Shown: positions 9,303 to 18,155, numbered from the stretch's first letter. The stretch: 64,000 bases of DNA from Luteibacter sp. SG786 (GCF_011759605.1 NZ_JAAOYX010000001.1:248001-312000), one strand, 5' to 3'. Made by a program: numbers and translations. Notes: generated from the letters alone by a model not told the origin.

Positions 9303-9805
9303 GCACGAAGTACGTTCTCGATCCCGCGGACCGTCGTCGCCTGCTTGCTTCGCCTGCGGGCTGGCTGGCATGCGGTTTCGGGTCCGGGCTGACGCCGAAG
9401 GCACAGGGCACGTTCGGGTCGCTCGCGGCCCTGTTGCCCTGGTTGTTGCTGCGCGAGCTGCCGCTGCTCGCATGGCTCGCCATCATCGTCGTGGCCTTCG
9501 CCATCGGCGTGTGGGCTTGCGAGGTGTCCGGCCGCATCCTCGGCGTTGCCGACCACCGCAGCATCGTATGGGACGAGTTCGTGGGCCAGTGGATCGCCTT
9601 GCTGCCGGCGCTGGTCGCCCCGTGGTGGGCTGTCGTCCTAGGTTTCCTTCTGTTCCGCCTGTTCGACGTCTGGAAGCCATGGCCGATCGGCTGGTTCGAC
9701 CGTCGCGTGAAAGGCGGTCTTGGCGTGATGCTCGACGATGTGATCGCCGGTCTCTTCGCCGCCGTCGCACTTTTTCTGGTTCTCCGTATCGCACTCGCTG
9801 CATAG
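9299..9805 (+). CDS. pgpA: Phosphatidylglycerophosphatase A
   Basis: PgpA dephosphorylates phosphatidylglycerol phosphate in the inner membrane. The 168-residue product has the conserved G-S-G-L-T-P-K-A-Q-G-T-F-G-S near residue 28, D-E-F-V-G-Q-W near residue 92 and R-L-F-D-V-W-K-P near 120, with several hydrophobic helices between them. The ATG overlaps the thiL stop. It closes the operon that starts at the FMN riboswitch; the next gene, rsmE, is convergent 25 bases away. Confidence 0.96.
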   Translation: MSTKYVLDPADRRRLLASPAGWLACGFGSGLTPKAQGTFGSLAALLPWLLLRELPLLAWLAIIVVAFAIGVWACEVSGRILGVADHRSIVWDEFVGQWIALLPALVAPWWAVVLGFLLFRLFDVWKPWPIGWFDRRVKGGLGVMLDDVIAGLFAAVALFLVLRIALAA

Positions 9806-9830
9806 GCTCCGTTACGCCCAGCCGGCCCAC

Positions 9831-10565
9831 TCACACGTCGCCGTACAACGCCTGCAACGCCGCGATCGCAGCGAGCCCCGCCGTTTCGGTACGCAAAATG
9901 CGCGGCCCGAGCTTCAACCCGGTAAACCCGGAAGCCGCCAACGCCGCGCGGTCGCGTTCGCCGAAGCCGCCTTCGGGGCCGATGGCAAGGATGGCGGCGT
10001 CGCGGAGCGCGAGTTCGCCTGGGCGCTTCGTACCTTCGGGCAACAGCGCGAGGCGCATCGGACCGCTTTCGCCCAGCGACGCCAGCCACGTGGTAAGCGG
10101 CACGGCCGGGTCGATGCGTGGCACGAGTGCACGCCCGGATTGCTCGCACGCGCTTGCAGCCACCGCGCGCCAATGCGCCAGGCGCTTCTCCGCACGCGCG
10201 GCGTCGAGCTTTACCTCGGACCGCTCCGTGGTGATCGGCACGATGCGTGCGATGCCCAGTTCGGTGGCCTTCTGCACGATCAGGTCCATCTTTTCCCCAC
10301 GCGCCACGCCCTGGGCGAGGGTGAGCGACAGCGGCGACTCATTGCCCGGCGCGCGGCCCGCACCCACCGAGGCCACGACCTCCCGCTTGCCCACGCCGAT
10401 CAGCGTGGCGTCGTATTCCAGTCCGTCGTCGCCGGAAAACAGCACCACGGGGGCCCCGACGTCGAGCCGCAACACGCGCGCCACGTGTTCGCTCGCCTGG
10501 GCCGGCAGCACGATGTCGCTGCCGCTGGCGAGGGGAGTGTCGACGTGGATGCGGATGGTGCGCAT
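9831..10565 (-). CDS. rsmE: 16S rRNA (uracil-1498-N3)-methyltransferase
   Basis: RsmE methylates N3 of U1498 in 16S rRNA using S-adenosylmethionine. The 244-residue product has an N-terminal PUA-like domain and a C-terminal SPOUT knot with A-I-G-P-E-G-G-F near residue 195 and L-G-x-R-I-L-R-T-E-T-A near residue 220. A GTG six codons upstream (10583) is possible, but its first codons contain the ACGAGG that is correctly spaced to serve the ATG at 10565. It is the only minus-strand gene between pgpA and the isomerase. Confidence 0.95.
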   Translation of the reverse strand: MRTIRIHVDTPLASGSDIVLPAQASEHVARVLRLDVGAPVVLFSGDDGLEYDATLIGVGKREVVASVGAGRAPGNESPLSLTLAQGVARGEKMDLIVQKATELGIARIVPITTERSEVKLDAARAEKRLAHWRAVAASACEQSGRALVPRIDPAVPLTTWLASLGESGPMRLALLPEGTKRPGELALRDAAILAIGPEGGFGERDRAALAASGFTGLKLGPRILRTETAGLAAIAALQALYGDV

Positions 10566-10651
10566 GGATGTGCCTCGTGTCACTTAAAGTCGCATTGTAG
10601 CCGGGGGCAGGGAACGCTATCGTCGTCGGACCGAGCGCAGGAGCCCCGTGC

Positions 10652-11284
10652 ATGCCGATCGTCTGGTACTTCGATTTCGTTTCGATGTTCTCGTGGTTGC
10701 AATGGCCCGCGGTCCGCGAACTGGCCACGCAGCGTGATGTCTCGCTGCGACCCATCCTCTTCGGGGCGTTGCTGACGGAGATGAATCACCGTGGGCCGGC
10801 CGAGATCCCGCGGAAGAGGGAATTCTCGTATCGCTATGCGCTGTGGCGCGCACGCAAGCAGGGCATACCGCTGCGCTTTCCCGCCGCGCATCCGTTCAAT
10901 CCATTGCCCGCGCTGCGTCTCTGCGTGGCGGCGGGCACCACGGTGGAAGCCGTGGGCGCGATCTTCGAATGGATCTGGGCGCATGGTCGCGCCGCCGACA
11001 CGCCGGAGGCGCTGGAGCCGCTGGCCGCCGCGCTCGGCATTTCCGACGTCCGCTCCGCGCTGAGCACGCCGGCGGTGAAGGCCGGGCTGCAGGCCAATTT
11101 CGAACAAGCGATGCGCCAGCAGGTGTTCGGCGTGCCGACCCTCGCGATCGGCGACGAACTGTTCTGGGGCGCCGACGCGCACGCATTCGCCATGGACTAC
11201 CTGGCCGATCCCGGCCTGTTCGCGGAAGGCGAGATGGCCCGGCTGGGCGATCTGCCCGTGGGCATATCGCGTTTCCGATCCTAG
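10652..11284 (+). CDS. DsbA-family isomerase, 2-hydroxychromene-2-carboxylate isomerase type
   Basis: The 210-residue protein has the DsbA/GST-kappa fold: W-Y-F-D-F-V-S near residue 5, where a serine stands in place of the DsbA CxxC, a helical insert, and the family's closing F-G-V-P-T-L ... W-G-A-D near residue 170. Relatives isomerise aromatic-degradation intermediates with glutathione. No aromatic pathway lies nearby, so the true substrate is unknown. An AGGAG site precedes ATG 10652. Its stop overlaps the convergent bioA stop by four bases. Confidence 0.85.
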   Translation: MPIVWYFDFVSMFSWLQWPAVRELATQRDVSLRPILFGALLTEMNHRGPAEIPRKREFSYRYALWRARKQGIPLRFPAAHPFNPLPALRLCVAAGTTVEAVGAIFEWIWAHGRAADTPEALEPLAAALGISDVRSALSTPAVKAGLQANFEQAMRQQVFGVPTLAIGDELFWGADAHAFAMDYLADPGLFAEGEMARLGDLPVGISRFRS

Positions 11285-12651
11285 GCCACGGCCTTTTCGA
11301 TACCGGCGATCGCGGTGTCGACCATGAAGTCGATCTCCGTCTCCGTCACCACGTAGGGCGGCATGAAATACACGATGTTGCCCAGCGGCCGCAGCAGCGC
11401 GCCATGTTCGAGCCCATGTCGATAGACCCGCAGGCCGCGGCGGTCGGCGGCGGGGAAGGGCGCGCGGCTGGACTTGTCGGCCACCAGTTCGATGGCGGCG
11501 ATCATTCCTGTCTGGCGCACGTCGGCGACATGCGGATGGTCCACGAGCGGCGCGATCCGTGCTGCCATGTGGGCCGACAGCGCGCGGTTGCGCTCGAGCA
11601 CGGGGTCGTCGCGGAAGATCTTCAGCGTCGCGGTGGCTGCGCGGCAGGCGAGCGGATTGCCGGTATAGCTGTGCGAGTGCAGGAACGCCTTGCCGGAGGC
11701 GTATTCGGCGTAGAACGCGGCATAGACGTCCTGCGTGGTGAGCACGGCCGAAAGCGGAAGGAAGCCGCCGGTCAGTCCCTTGGACAGACACATGAAGTCC
11801 GGCGCGATGCCTGCCTGCTCGCAGGCGAACAACGTGCCGGTGCGGCCGAAGCCCACGGCGATCTCATCGGCGATGAGGTGTACGTCGAACTCGTCGCACA
11901 GTGCGCGCAGGCCCGTGAGGTACGAGGGGTGGTACATGCGCATGCCCCCGGCGCACTGCACCAGCGGCTCGACGATCACGGCGCAGGTTTCGTGCGCGTG
12001 CCGCTCGAGGATGGTGCGCATCTCGACGAGGCGGCGCGCCGCAAGATCCTGCGGCGATTCGCCGGGCTCGCCCTCGTAGGTGTCGGGGGACGGCGCGAGC
12101 TCGGGCGTGAGCAGCAGGGGCGCATAGGTCTTGCGATAGAGCGCCACGTCGCTGACCGAGAGCGCGCCCAGCGTCTCGCCGTGGTAGCTGCCGGTGAGGG
12201 CGATGAAGCGGGTTTTCTCACCATGGCCCCGGTTGAGCCAGTAGTGGAAGCTCATCTTCAGCGCCACCTCGATGGCCGCGGACCCGTTGTCGGCGAGGAA
12301 CACCCGCTCGAGGCCGGGTGGCGTGATGCGGACCAGTTCTTCCGCCAGTTCGAGGGCCGGGGCATGGGTGAACCCGGCGAATATGACGTGTTCGAGCGTG
12401 TCGAGCTGGTCTTTCAGGGCCGCCCCGATACGGGGTTCCGCATGGCCGAAGAGGTTGGTCCACCAGGAGCTGACGGCGTCGAGGTAGCGCCTGCCGTCGG
12501 CCCCCACCAGCCATGCCCCTTCGCCGCGGACGACGGGTACCATGGGCAAGGTCTCGTGGTCGTGCATCTGCGTGCACGGGTGCCAGAGGACGGAGAGGTC
12601 GCGGGCGACCAGCGTGTCGACTGCCGTCGAGGCAAAAAGGGCATCGGTCAT
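11281..12651 (-). CDS. bioA: Adenosylmethionine-8-amino-7-oxononanoate aminotransferase
   Basis: BioA transfers an amino group from S-adenosylmethionine to 7-keto-8-aminopelargonate, the antepenultimate biotin step. This class III PLP aminotransferase (456 residues) has H-P-C-T-Q-M near residue 24, S-S-W-W-T-N near 61, the Y-H-G-E-T motif near 155, D-E-I-A-V-G-F-G-R-T near 254 and the PLP lysine in L-S-K-G-L-T-G-G near residue 283. Other bio genes are not in the window. It is divergent from gspN with only 37 bases between them and converges with the isomerase gene. Confidence 0.96.
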   Translation of the reverse strand: MTDALFASTAVDTLVARDLSVLWHPCTQMHDHETLPMVPVVRGEGAWLVGADGRRYLDAVSSWWTNLFGHAEPRIGAALKDQLDTLEHVIFAGFTHAPALELAEELVRITPPGLERVFLADNGSAAIEVALKMSFHYWLNRGHGEKTRFIALTGSYHGETLGALSVSDVALYRKTYAPLLLTPELAPSPDTYEGEPGESPQDLAARRLVEMRTILERHAHETCAVIVEPLVQCAGGMRMYHPSYLTGLRALCDEFDVHLIADEIAVGFGRTGTLFACEQAGIAPDFMCLSKGLTGGFLPLSAVLTTQDVYAAFYAEYASGKAFLHSHSYTGNPLACRAATATLKIFRDDPVLERNRALSAHMAARIAPLVDHPHVADVRQTGMIAAIELVADKSSRAPFPAADRRGLRVYRHGLEHGALLRPLGNIVYFMPPYVVTETEIDFMVDTAIAGIEKAVA

Positions 12652-12688
12652 CCGCCCATGATAATCCCCCCAGGAACGAGGTGATGGT

Positions 12689-13462
12689 TTGAAGTGGTTC
12701 CGCTGGATCGTCCTGGCCGTGGCCTTGCTGGCCGCCGCCGGCGGCCTGTTCTACTGGTTCCTTCCCGCGTCCGTGGCGGTGCCGCTGCTGGCCCGACGTA
12801 CGCATGGGCTGGGCTTCGAGGGGCTGTCCGGAACGCTGTGGAACGGCCGCGCCGACCGTGTGTTGCTGGCCGACGGCCGCGATCTCGGCACCGCCACGTG
12901 GCGGTTGGGCCGGCAGGCGATCCTTGGCCGGACCGACCTGGACATGCACCTCGAAGGCCGTGCCGGGCGTTTCGACGGCCACATGGACAAGAGCGAGGCC
13001 GACCGCATGACCCTGACGGGCGTGTCGTTCCGCCTCGACGCCGCGGCCCTCGCCGGCATGGGGTCCGCCGACGACCTCGTGCCGTCGGGCACCGTGGAGG
13101 GGCGCATCCCGCACGCGGAACTGCAAGGCAACTGGCCGATGACGCTGGACGCGGCCATCGTCTGGAAGAAGGCCGCATTGCGCACGCCCGAGGGCTACAT
13201 TTCGCTCGGCGGCCTCGCCCTGGACGCCGCCAGCACGGGTGGCGTGCTGCGCGCCACCTTGCGCGACGACGGCGAGGGTTCCCTCGCGGCGAACGCGGTG
13301 CTCGCCGCCTCGCCACTCGGCTGGCGTATCGACGGAGCGCTAGCGCCTCGCCTTTCCGACAGCGCCGTGTCGCACCTCATCGCACGTTTCGGCCCCGTCG
13401 GCCGCGACGGTTCCGTCAACCTGCAACGAAAGGTGGGGCTCGCGCCCCGGACAGGCCCATGA
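12689..13462 (+). CDS. gspN: Type II secretion system protein N-like (GspN)
   Basis: A single N-terminal membrane helix (residues 5-25) is followed by a beta-rich periplasmic domain of about 230 residues. The pattern G-L-x-G-T-L-W-N-G-R-A near residue 46 is characteristic of GspN. GspN is an accessory inner-membrane part of type II secretion. No other gsp gene is in the window, so it is an orphan here. The start is TTG with a GAACGAGG site; the only upstream ATG (12684) meets a stop at once. The stop overlaps the next gene by four bases. Confidence 0.75.
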   Translation: MKWFRWIVLAVALLAAAGGLFYWFLPASVAVPLLARRTHGLGFEGLSGTLWNGRADRVLLADGRDLGTATWRLGRQAILGRTDLDMHLEGRAGRFDGHMDKSEADRMTLTGVSFRLDAAALAGMGSADDLVPSGTVEGRIPHAELQGNWPMTLDAAIVWKKAALRTPEGYISLGGLALDAASTGGVLRATLRDDGEGSLAANAVLAASPLGWRIDGALAPRLSDSAVSHLIARFGPVGRDGSVNLQRKVGLAPRTGP

Positions 13463-14250
13463 CCGACATCCTCGACAAGGCGCTGGGCGCCGCGCGCGAC
13501 GCCGCGGGCGCGGCGGCGGAGATCATCCTGCATTACTGGCGCGCGGGTGTGGACGTGATCGTGAAAGGCGACGACACACCGGTGACCGTGGCGGACCGCG
13601 AAGCGGAGCTGGCGATTCGCGGCATCCTCGCGCAGGCGCTGCCGGCAGCGGGCATCTATGGCGAGGAATACGGCGCCGACGACACGTCGCGCGAATACCT
13701 CTGGCTGGTGGACCCGCTGGACGGCACCAAGAGCTTCGTGCGGCGCACGCCGTTCTTCTCCACGCAGATCGCCCTCATGCACCGCGGCGAACTCGTGCTC
13801 GGCGTTTCGTCCGCGCCCGTGTACGGCGAAAGGATGTGGGCGGTCCGCGGCCGTGGCGCGTTCCTCGACGGCGAACCCGTGCGCATCGCGGCCACCACGG
13901 CGATGCGCGAGGCGTCCATCTCCACGGGCAATGTGAAAAGCCTGACGATGGATGGGCGCTGGGATGCGCTGGGCGGCATGATCCGCGACAGCAACCGCAT
14001 TCGCGGCTACGGCGACTTCTGCCATTACCACCTGCTGGCGCGGGGCGGCATCGACCTCGTGGTCGAGTCGGACGTGAACATCCTGGACGTGGCCGCGCTC
14101 GCGGTCATCGTGCGCGAGGCGGGCGGCGTGTTCACCGATCTGGACGGCCGGGAACCCGGTCTGGATTTGCGCAGCGTGCTGGCCGGAACCCCCGCCATTC
14201 ACGCGGAGGCGCTGGCCCGGCTGGCCCCTGGCGCTACAATCGGGCGATGA
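13459..14250 (+). CDS. Inositol monophosphatase-family phosphatase (histidinol-phosphatase-like)
   Basis: The 263-residue enzyme has the family's metal site: the G-E-E-Y motif near residue 69, D-P-L-D-G-T near 87-92 and a late aspartate in N-I-L-D-V-A-A. The spacing and the K-S-F-V-R-R stretch resemble HisN-type histidinol-phosphate phosphatases more than inositol phosphatases. A role in histidine synthesis is not proven, and no his gene is close. The ATG overlaps the gspN stop and the TGA overlaps nudE (ATGA at both ends), so it is translationally coupled within a five-gene operon. Confidence 0.88.
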   Translation: MTDILDKALGAARDAAGAAAEIILHYWRAGVDVIVKGDDTPVTVADREAELAIRGILAQALPAAGIYGEEYGADDTSREYLWLVDPLDGTKSFVRRTPFFSTQIALMHRGELVLGVSSAPVYGERMWAVRGRGAFLDGEPVRIAATTAMREASISTGNVKSLTMDGRWDALGGMIRDSNRIRGYGDFCHYHLLARGGIDLVVESDVNILDVAALAVIVREAGGVFTDLDGREPGLDLRSVLAGTPAIHAEALARLAPGATIGR

Positions 14251-14804
14251 ACAAACGTCCCACGATCCTCGCGACGCGCGATGCGCCCGACAGCCCCCTC
14301 CGCCGCGCGGAGGAAGTGGACCTCGAATTCTCGAACGGCGAACGGCGCACCTACCAGCGCCTGAAGGGCAGCGGCTTCGGTGCCGTGCTCATCGTGGCCA
14401 TGCGCGATCCGGACACCGTGCTGCTCGTGCGGGAATACGGTGTGGGCGTCGATCGCTATGAGCTGGGCGTGCCCAAGGGCCGCCTCGACCGCGACGAAAC
14501 CACGGAGCAGGGCGCGAACCGCGAGCTGAAGGAAGAGGTGGGGTACGGCGCCCGCAAGTTGAAGATCCTCGGCACGCTGTCGCTTTCGCCGTCGTACATG
14601 ACCCATCTTGCGCACGTGGTGCTGGCCGAGGACCTCTATCCGGAACGCCTCCAGGGCGACGAACCCGAGGAACTGGAAGTGGTGCCCTGGCGCATGGACA
14701 AGCTGCACGAACTGCTGGCCCGCGACGACGTCACCGAGGGGCGTTCGATCGCGGCGCTCTTCATGGCCCGCGAGTACCTCGCCGGCCGTTACCAGCCGGC
14801 GTGA
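14247..14804 (+). CDS. nudE: ADP compounds hydrolase NudE
   Basis: A 185-residue Nudix hydrolase that cleaves ADP-ribose, NADH and diadenosine polyphosphates to AMP plus a phosphorylated partner. The Nudix box is intact (G-x5-E-x7-R-E-L-x-E-E-V-G) at about residues 77-99. N-terminal P-T-I-L and the Y-G-V-G-V-D-R-Y-E-L block match the NudE subfamily. It overlaps both neighbours by four bases. The nudE-cysQ pairing is widespread; both act on adenosine-phosphate by-products. Confidence 0.93.
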   Translation: MNKRPTILATRDAPDSPLRRAEEVDLEFSNGERRTYQRLKGSGFGAVLIVAMRDPDTVLLVREYGVGVDRYELGVPKGRLDRDETTEQGANRELKEEVGYGARKLKILGTLSLSPSYMTHLAHVVLAEDLYPERLQGDEPEELEVVPWRMDKLHELLARDDVTEGRSIAALFMAREYLAGRYQPA

Positions 14805-15619
14805 CGATGTCGCCCGTGCACTGGCTCGACCCCGTCTGCGCCATCGCGCGGCGCGCGGCCGACGCCATCCTGGCGATCTACGCGCGGGATTTCGAGGTGG
14901 TCTGCAAGGACGACGACTCCCCGGTCACCGCAGCGGACCTCGCGGCCGAACGCGTGATCCAGGAAGGCCTGCACGCGCTTGCGCCAGGCATTCCCATCCT
15001 CTCGGAGGAAGCCGCGGCGGCACCGTGGTCCGAACGGCGCACGTGGCGCCGCTACTGGCTGGTCGACCCGCTGGACGGCACGCGCGAATTCGTGAAGCGC
15101 AACGGCGAGTTCACGGTGAACATCTCGCTCGTGGAGGATCACCGCAGCGTACTCGGCGTGGTGCTGGCCCCGGTCACCGGCGACCTTTACGCCGCCACCT
15201 CCGGCTCGGGCGCGTGGCGCCAACGGGCGCCGGAGGCCGCACGGGAGCGTCTTTCCACCCGCCGGGCCAACGGACTCCTGAGGGTCACGGGCAGCCGCTC
15301 CCACGGCACGGGGCGCAGCATGACATTGCTCGACCGGCTGGGCGAGCACGAGACGTTCGCCCTCGGCTCGTCGCTCAAGTTCTGCGTCATAGCGCGTGGC
15401 GACGCCGATATCTACCTTCGCCTCGGCGCCACGTCGGAGTGGGATACGGCAGCGGCGCAGTGCGTACTGGAAGAGGCCGGTGGCGCCGTGCTCGATCTTG
15501 CCGGCCGCCCGTTCCGTTACAACACGCGCGATTCGCTGATCAATCCCGAATTCATCGCCTGCGGCGACCCCGGCATCGACTGGGCCGCGCGGCTCATCGA
15601 TCCCGAGGAAAATTCATGA
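14801..15619 (+). CDS. cysQ: 3'(2'),5'-bisphosphate nucleotidase CysQ
   Basis: CysQ dephosphorylates PAP, the inhibitory by-product of sulfate assimilation, to AMP. The 272-residue protein has the lithium-sensitive phosphatase signature: D-D-S-P-V-T-A-A-D near residue 40, S-E-E near 68, D-P-L-D-G-T-R-E-F near residue 91 and S-E-W-D-T-A-A near 214. Start is GTG 14801 overlapping the nudE stop, or ATG 14807 two codons on. It is the second DPLDGT phosphatase in the same operon, on the other side of nudE. Confidence 0.94.
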   Translation: MTMSPVHWLDPVCAIARRAADAILAIYARDFEVVCKDDDSPVTAADLAAERVIQEGLHALAPGIPILSEEAAAAPWSERRTWRRYWLVDPLDGTREFVKRNGEFTVNISLVEDHRSVLGVVLAPVTGDLYAATSGSGAWRQRAPEAARERLSTRRANGLLRVTGSRSHGTGRSMTLLDRLGEHETFALGSSLKFCVIARGDADIYLRLGATSEWDTAAAQCVLEEAGGAVLDLAGRPFRYNTRDSLINPEFIACGDPGIDWAARLIDPEENS

Positions 15620-16407
15620 CGCGGCACGTGGAGGAGCTGATCGCCATCATGGCTCGGCTCCGCGATCCGGAAAACGGATGCCCTTGGGATGTGAGGCAGA
15701 ACTTCACCACCATCGCGCCCTATACGATCGAGGAAGCCTACGAGGTCGCCGACGCCATCGATCGCGGGGACATGCACGACCTTCGCGACGAGCTGGGCGA
15801 TCTGCTCCTGCAGGTGGTGTTCCATGCGCGCATGGCCGAAGAAGACGGGCACTTCGCATTCGGCGATGTGGTGGCCTCCATCTGCGACAAGATGCTGCGC
15901 CGGCATCCGCATGTGTTCGCGGATGCCACGCACGCGAACGATGCGGAACGATCGCGCGACTGGGACCGCCTGAAGGCGGACGAACGCGCTGCGAAAGGCT
16001 CGGCCGACGACAGCGCGCTCGCGGGTATCTCGCGGGGGCTGCCCGAATGGCAGCGGGCGGTGAAGCTGCAGAAGCGCGCCGCAAACGTCGGGTTCGACTG
16101 GCCCGACCACCGGCCGGTGCTGGACAAGCTGGCCGAAGAGCTCGAGGAAGTGCGACACGAGTTCGAACACGGTGCCGACGAGGAACGCCTAGCCGACGAG
16201 ATCGGCGACGTGCTGTTCGTTGCCGCCAACCTGGCGCGGCATGCGAAGGTAGACGTGTCGCGCGCGCTGCGCGGCGCGAACGCGAAATTCGAGCGGCGCT
16301 TCCGCGCGATGGAAGCGATAGCGGCCAGCGAAGGACGCGACCTGTCGTCGTATCCGCTGGAAGAACAGGAAGCGTTGTGGACACGCGTGAAGCGCGAGGG
16401 CTCCTGA
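15616..16407 (+). CDS. mazG: Nucleoside triphosphate pyrophosphohydrolase MazG
   Basis: MazG hydrolyses (d)NTPs to monophosphates and pyrophosphate and helps remove aberrant nucleotides. The 263-residue protein holds two MazG helical domains: the first near residues 20-95 with E-E-x-Y-E-V-A-D and D-E-L-G-D-L-L, the second near 165-235 with E-E-L-E-E-V and D-E-I-G-D-V-L. C-P-W-D near residue 18 is typical. ATG 15616 overlaps the cysQ stop. It is the last gene of the gspN-to-mazG operon. Confidence 0.95.
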   Translation: MTRHVEELIAIMARLRDPENGCPWDVRQNFTTIAPYTIEEAYEVADAIDRGDMHDLRDELGDLLLQVVFHARMAEEDGHFAFGDVVASICDKMLRRHPHVFADATHANDAERSRDWDRLKADERAAKGSADDSALAGISRGLPEWQRAVKLQKRAANVGFDWPDHRPVLDKLAEELEEVRHEFEHGADEERLADEIGDVLFVAANLARHAKVDVSRALRGANAKFERRFRAMEAIAASEGRDLSSYPLEEQEALWTRVKREGS

Positions 16408-16502
16408 ACGTCCCAAGCGCACAACCGCTTGATGTGGGAACAACTGTCTTTTTCAGAAGCCCTCCCAAGCAAAGAGGTTCCCCCGCAAGCATGCGAGCTT
16501 TG

Positions 16503-16585
16503 TGTGGGAGCCGCTTCAGCGGCGATGGATGCTTGCGACAAGCCTGCCCGCTGCCGCGGGATCGCCGGCAAAGCCGGCTCCCACA
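16503..16585 (+). repeat. REP-like palindromic element, copy 1
   Basis: An 83-bp element bounded by TGTGGGAGCCG and CGGCTCCCACA, which are inverted copies of each other. Inside are the small hairpins GCCGCTTCAGCGGC and GCCGGCAAAGCCGGC around a CCCGCTGCCGCGGG core. Near-identical copies lie at 19290, 33494, 54977 and 60525. It sits in the gap between mazG and a convergent gene. Confidence 0.9.
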
Positions 16586-16608
16586 TAAAACACAGGCAGT
16601 TCACAGCT

Positions 16609-16637
16609 AAAAAAAGCGGGGCCTTGCGGCCCCGCTT
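16609..16637 (-). terminator. Rho-independent terminator
   Basis: On the minus strand a perfect 10-bp stem (AAGCGGGGCC / GGCCCCGCTT) with a four-base loop is followed by a run of seven T. It lies just after the stop of the minus-strand gene at 16644-17150. Confidence 0.92.
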
Positions 16638-16643
16638 CGGTGC

Positions 16644-17150
16644 TCAGTTCTTCGTCGCCGCGCGCTGCTGCATGCGCTGCTTGAAGGCTTCCATTTCCTG
16701 GTGGCGCTTCTGGTCCTGCGCCAGGCTCTCGTCGAGGCTCTTGCGCATGGTGGCGATGGCGGCGTCCACGTTCTGCGGCTGCATCTGCGCACGTGCGAGG
16801 TGGCGATACGCATAGTCGCGCACCATCGGGTTCTGCGACTTGGCCAGCACGTCGTTGTACAGCGCCGGCAGTTCCTTCGCGCGGCCGCTCATCACGTAGA
16901 GGCGCTCCAGGGCGCGCAGATCGCCGATCACGCCGGCATCCTTGTGCATGCCGTCACGGCCATGGTGGCCCCAGCCGCCATGCTCGCCGCGTTCGCCGCG
17001 GTTCCACTTCATGCCCTGGTGGTCCGGGGCCTGAGCCGACTGGGCCGGGGCGGAGGGGGCTTTGGGTGCGGCATCCTGCGCGAACGCGAAGGCGGCCGAG
17101 CCGGCAAGGAGGAGGGAGGCGGCACTGGCGAGGAGGGTCTTGCGTTGCAT
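16644..17150 (-). CDS. Periplasmic protein of unknown function, His/Gly-rich
   Basis: The 168-residue product has a clear signal peptide (charged start, hydrophobic core, A-F-A near residue 24). An Ala/Pro linker and a His/Gly/Arg-rich stretch (residues 46-70, with H-H-G-R-D-G-M-H) follow. The C-terminal half is helical and polar and ends in Gln/Lys-rich sequence, loosely like small metal- or stress-responsive periplasmic proteins. No family is recognised with confidence. The gene is monocistronic with a strong terminator and is divergent from the GSGD-repeat protein. Confidence 0.78.
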   Translation of the reverse strand: MQRKTLLASAASLLLAGSAAFAFAQDAAPKAPSAPAQSAQAPDHQGMKWNRGERGEHGGWGHHGRDGMHKDAGVIGDLRALERLYVMSGRAKELPALYNDVLAKSQNPMVRDYAYRHLARAQMQPQNVDAAIATMRKSLDESLAQDQKRHQEMEAFKQRMQQRAATKN

Positions 17151-17316
17151 AGGGTAGGCTCCGGTTGGGTGTTGCAGGGGGAAAAACGTGCTGCCTTCGC
17201 CGCGGTTGACGGACCCGTTGCCGTGCGCTCAGTTTCGCGTGAAGGCGCCGCTGCAACCTTTTGCCGCCGGCGCGCATCCATGGCCGGTCTACAGCTGACA
17301 CACGAAGGGACATCCC

Positions 17317-18093
17317 ATGCGCAAACTGATCCTCGCCTCGCTGCTCCTGCTGCCCGCCGTGGCCATGGCCGACGACGCCCAATGCAAGTTCCACGCGGAC
17401 CGCAACCTCGACCTCGACTTCAAGGGCGTGCGCGACATTCGCTTCATCACGAATTCGTACGACCTGCTCGTTTCCGGAGGCGCTTCCGCCGGCAAGGGCA
17501 CGGTGCGCGGCAAGGCGTGTGCTTCCGACCAGGAAACCCTGGACAACCTCGTGGTCACCCAGACGCGCGTGGGCGACACCATCCTCGTGGAACTGAAGGA
17601 CGCCCGTTCGCATGGCTTCTTCGGCGGGTGGGGCAACCGTTACGCCGACCTGAAGGTGGAGGCGAACATTCCCTCGGACATTCCGGTGAAGCTGAGCGTA
17701 GGCTCCGGCGATGCCAAGGCACGCAACCTCGCCTCGCTCGACGCCCAGGTCGGCTCGGGCGACCTGGAAGCCCACGACATCAAGGGCAAGGTGCGCGGCA
17801 CGGTCGGGTCCGGCGACCTGAAGCTCGAGGACACGGGTGAGGTGGACATCGACTCCATCGGTTCCGGCGACTTCGGCGCGAAGCGCGCTGCCAATGTCCG
17901 CATCGGTACCATCGGCTCGGGCGACGCCAAGATCGAAGGCACCCAGGGCAACGTACAGGTGGGCACCATCGGGTCCGGCGACCTCGACGTCAGCGACGTT
18001 CACGGCGACCTGACCGTACGCTCGATCGGTAGTGGCGATATCGATCACCGCGGCGTCACGGGCAAGGTGGACATCCCGCACGACAAGGATTGA
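17317..18093 (+). CDS. Exported GSGD-repeat beta-solenoid protein (DUF2807/GIN domain type)
   Basis: A Sec signal peptide (residues 1-18) precedes a 240-residue mature region. From about residue 128 the motif (V/I)-G-S-G-D recurs seven times at spacings of roughly 13-23 residues, as expected of a parallel beta-helix with one G-S-G-D turn per coil. This matches the 'putative auto-transporter adhesin head GIN' family (DUF2807), common in Xanthomonadales and Bacteroidetes and of unknown biochemical role. The mature N-terminus holds two cysteines (in A-Q-C-K and K-A-C-A) that may form a disulfide. The product is probably periplasmic or surface-exposed. Confidence 0.85.
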   Translation: MRKLILASLLLLPAVAMADDAQCKFHADRNLDLDFKGVRDIRFITNSYDLLVSGGASAGKGTVRGKACASDQETLDNLVVTQTRVGDTILVELKDARSHGFFGGWGNRYADLKVEANIPSDIPVKLSVGSGDAKARNLASLDAQVGSGDLEAHDIKGKVRGTVGSGDLKLEDTGEVDIDSIGSGDFGAKRAANVRIGTIGSGDAKIEGTQGNVQVGTIGSGDLDVSDVHGDLTVRSIGSGDIDHRGVTGKVDIPHDKD

Positions 18094-18155
18094 TACCGCG
18101 CCAACAGGGCAGCCCGTACCGGTATGATCCCGCCTTCGCCTGCGGGATTTCCCTG

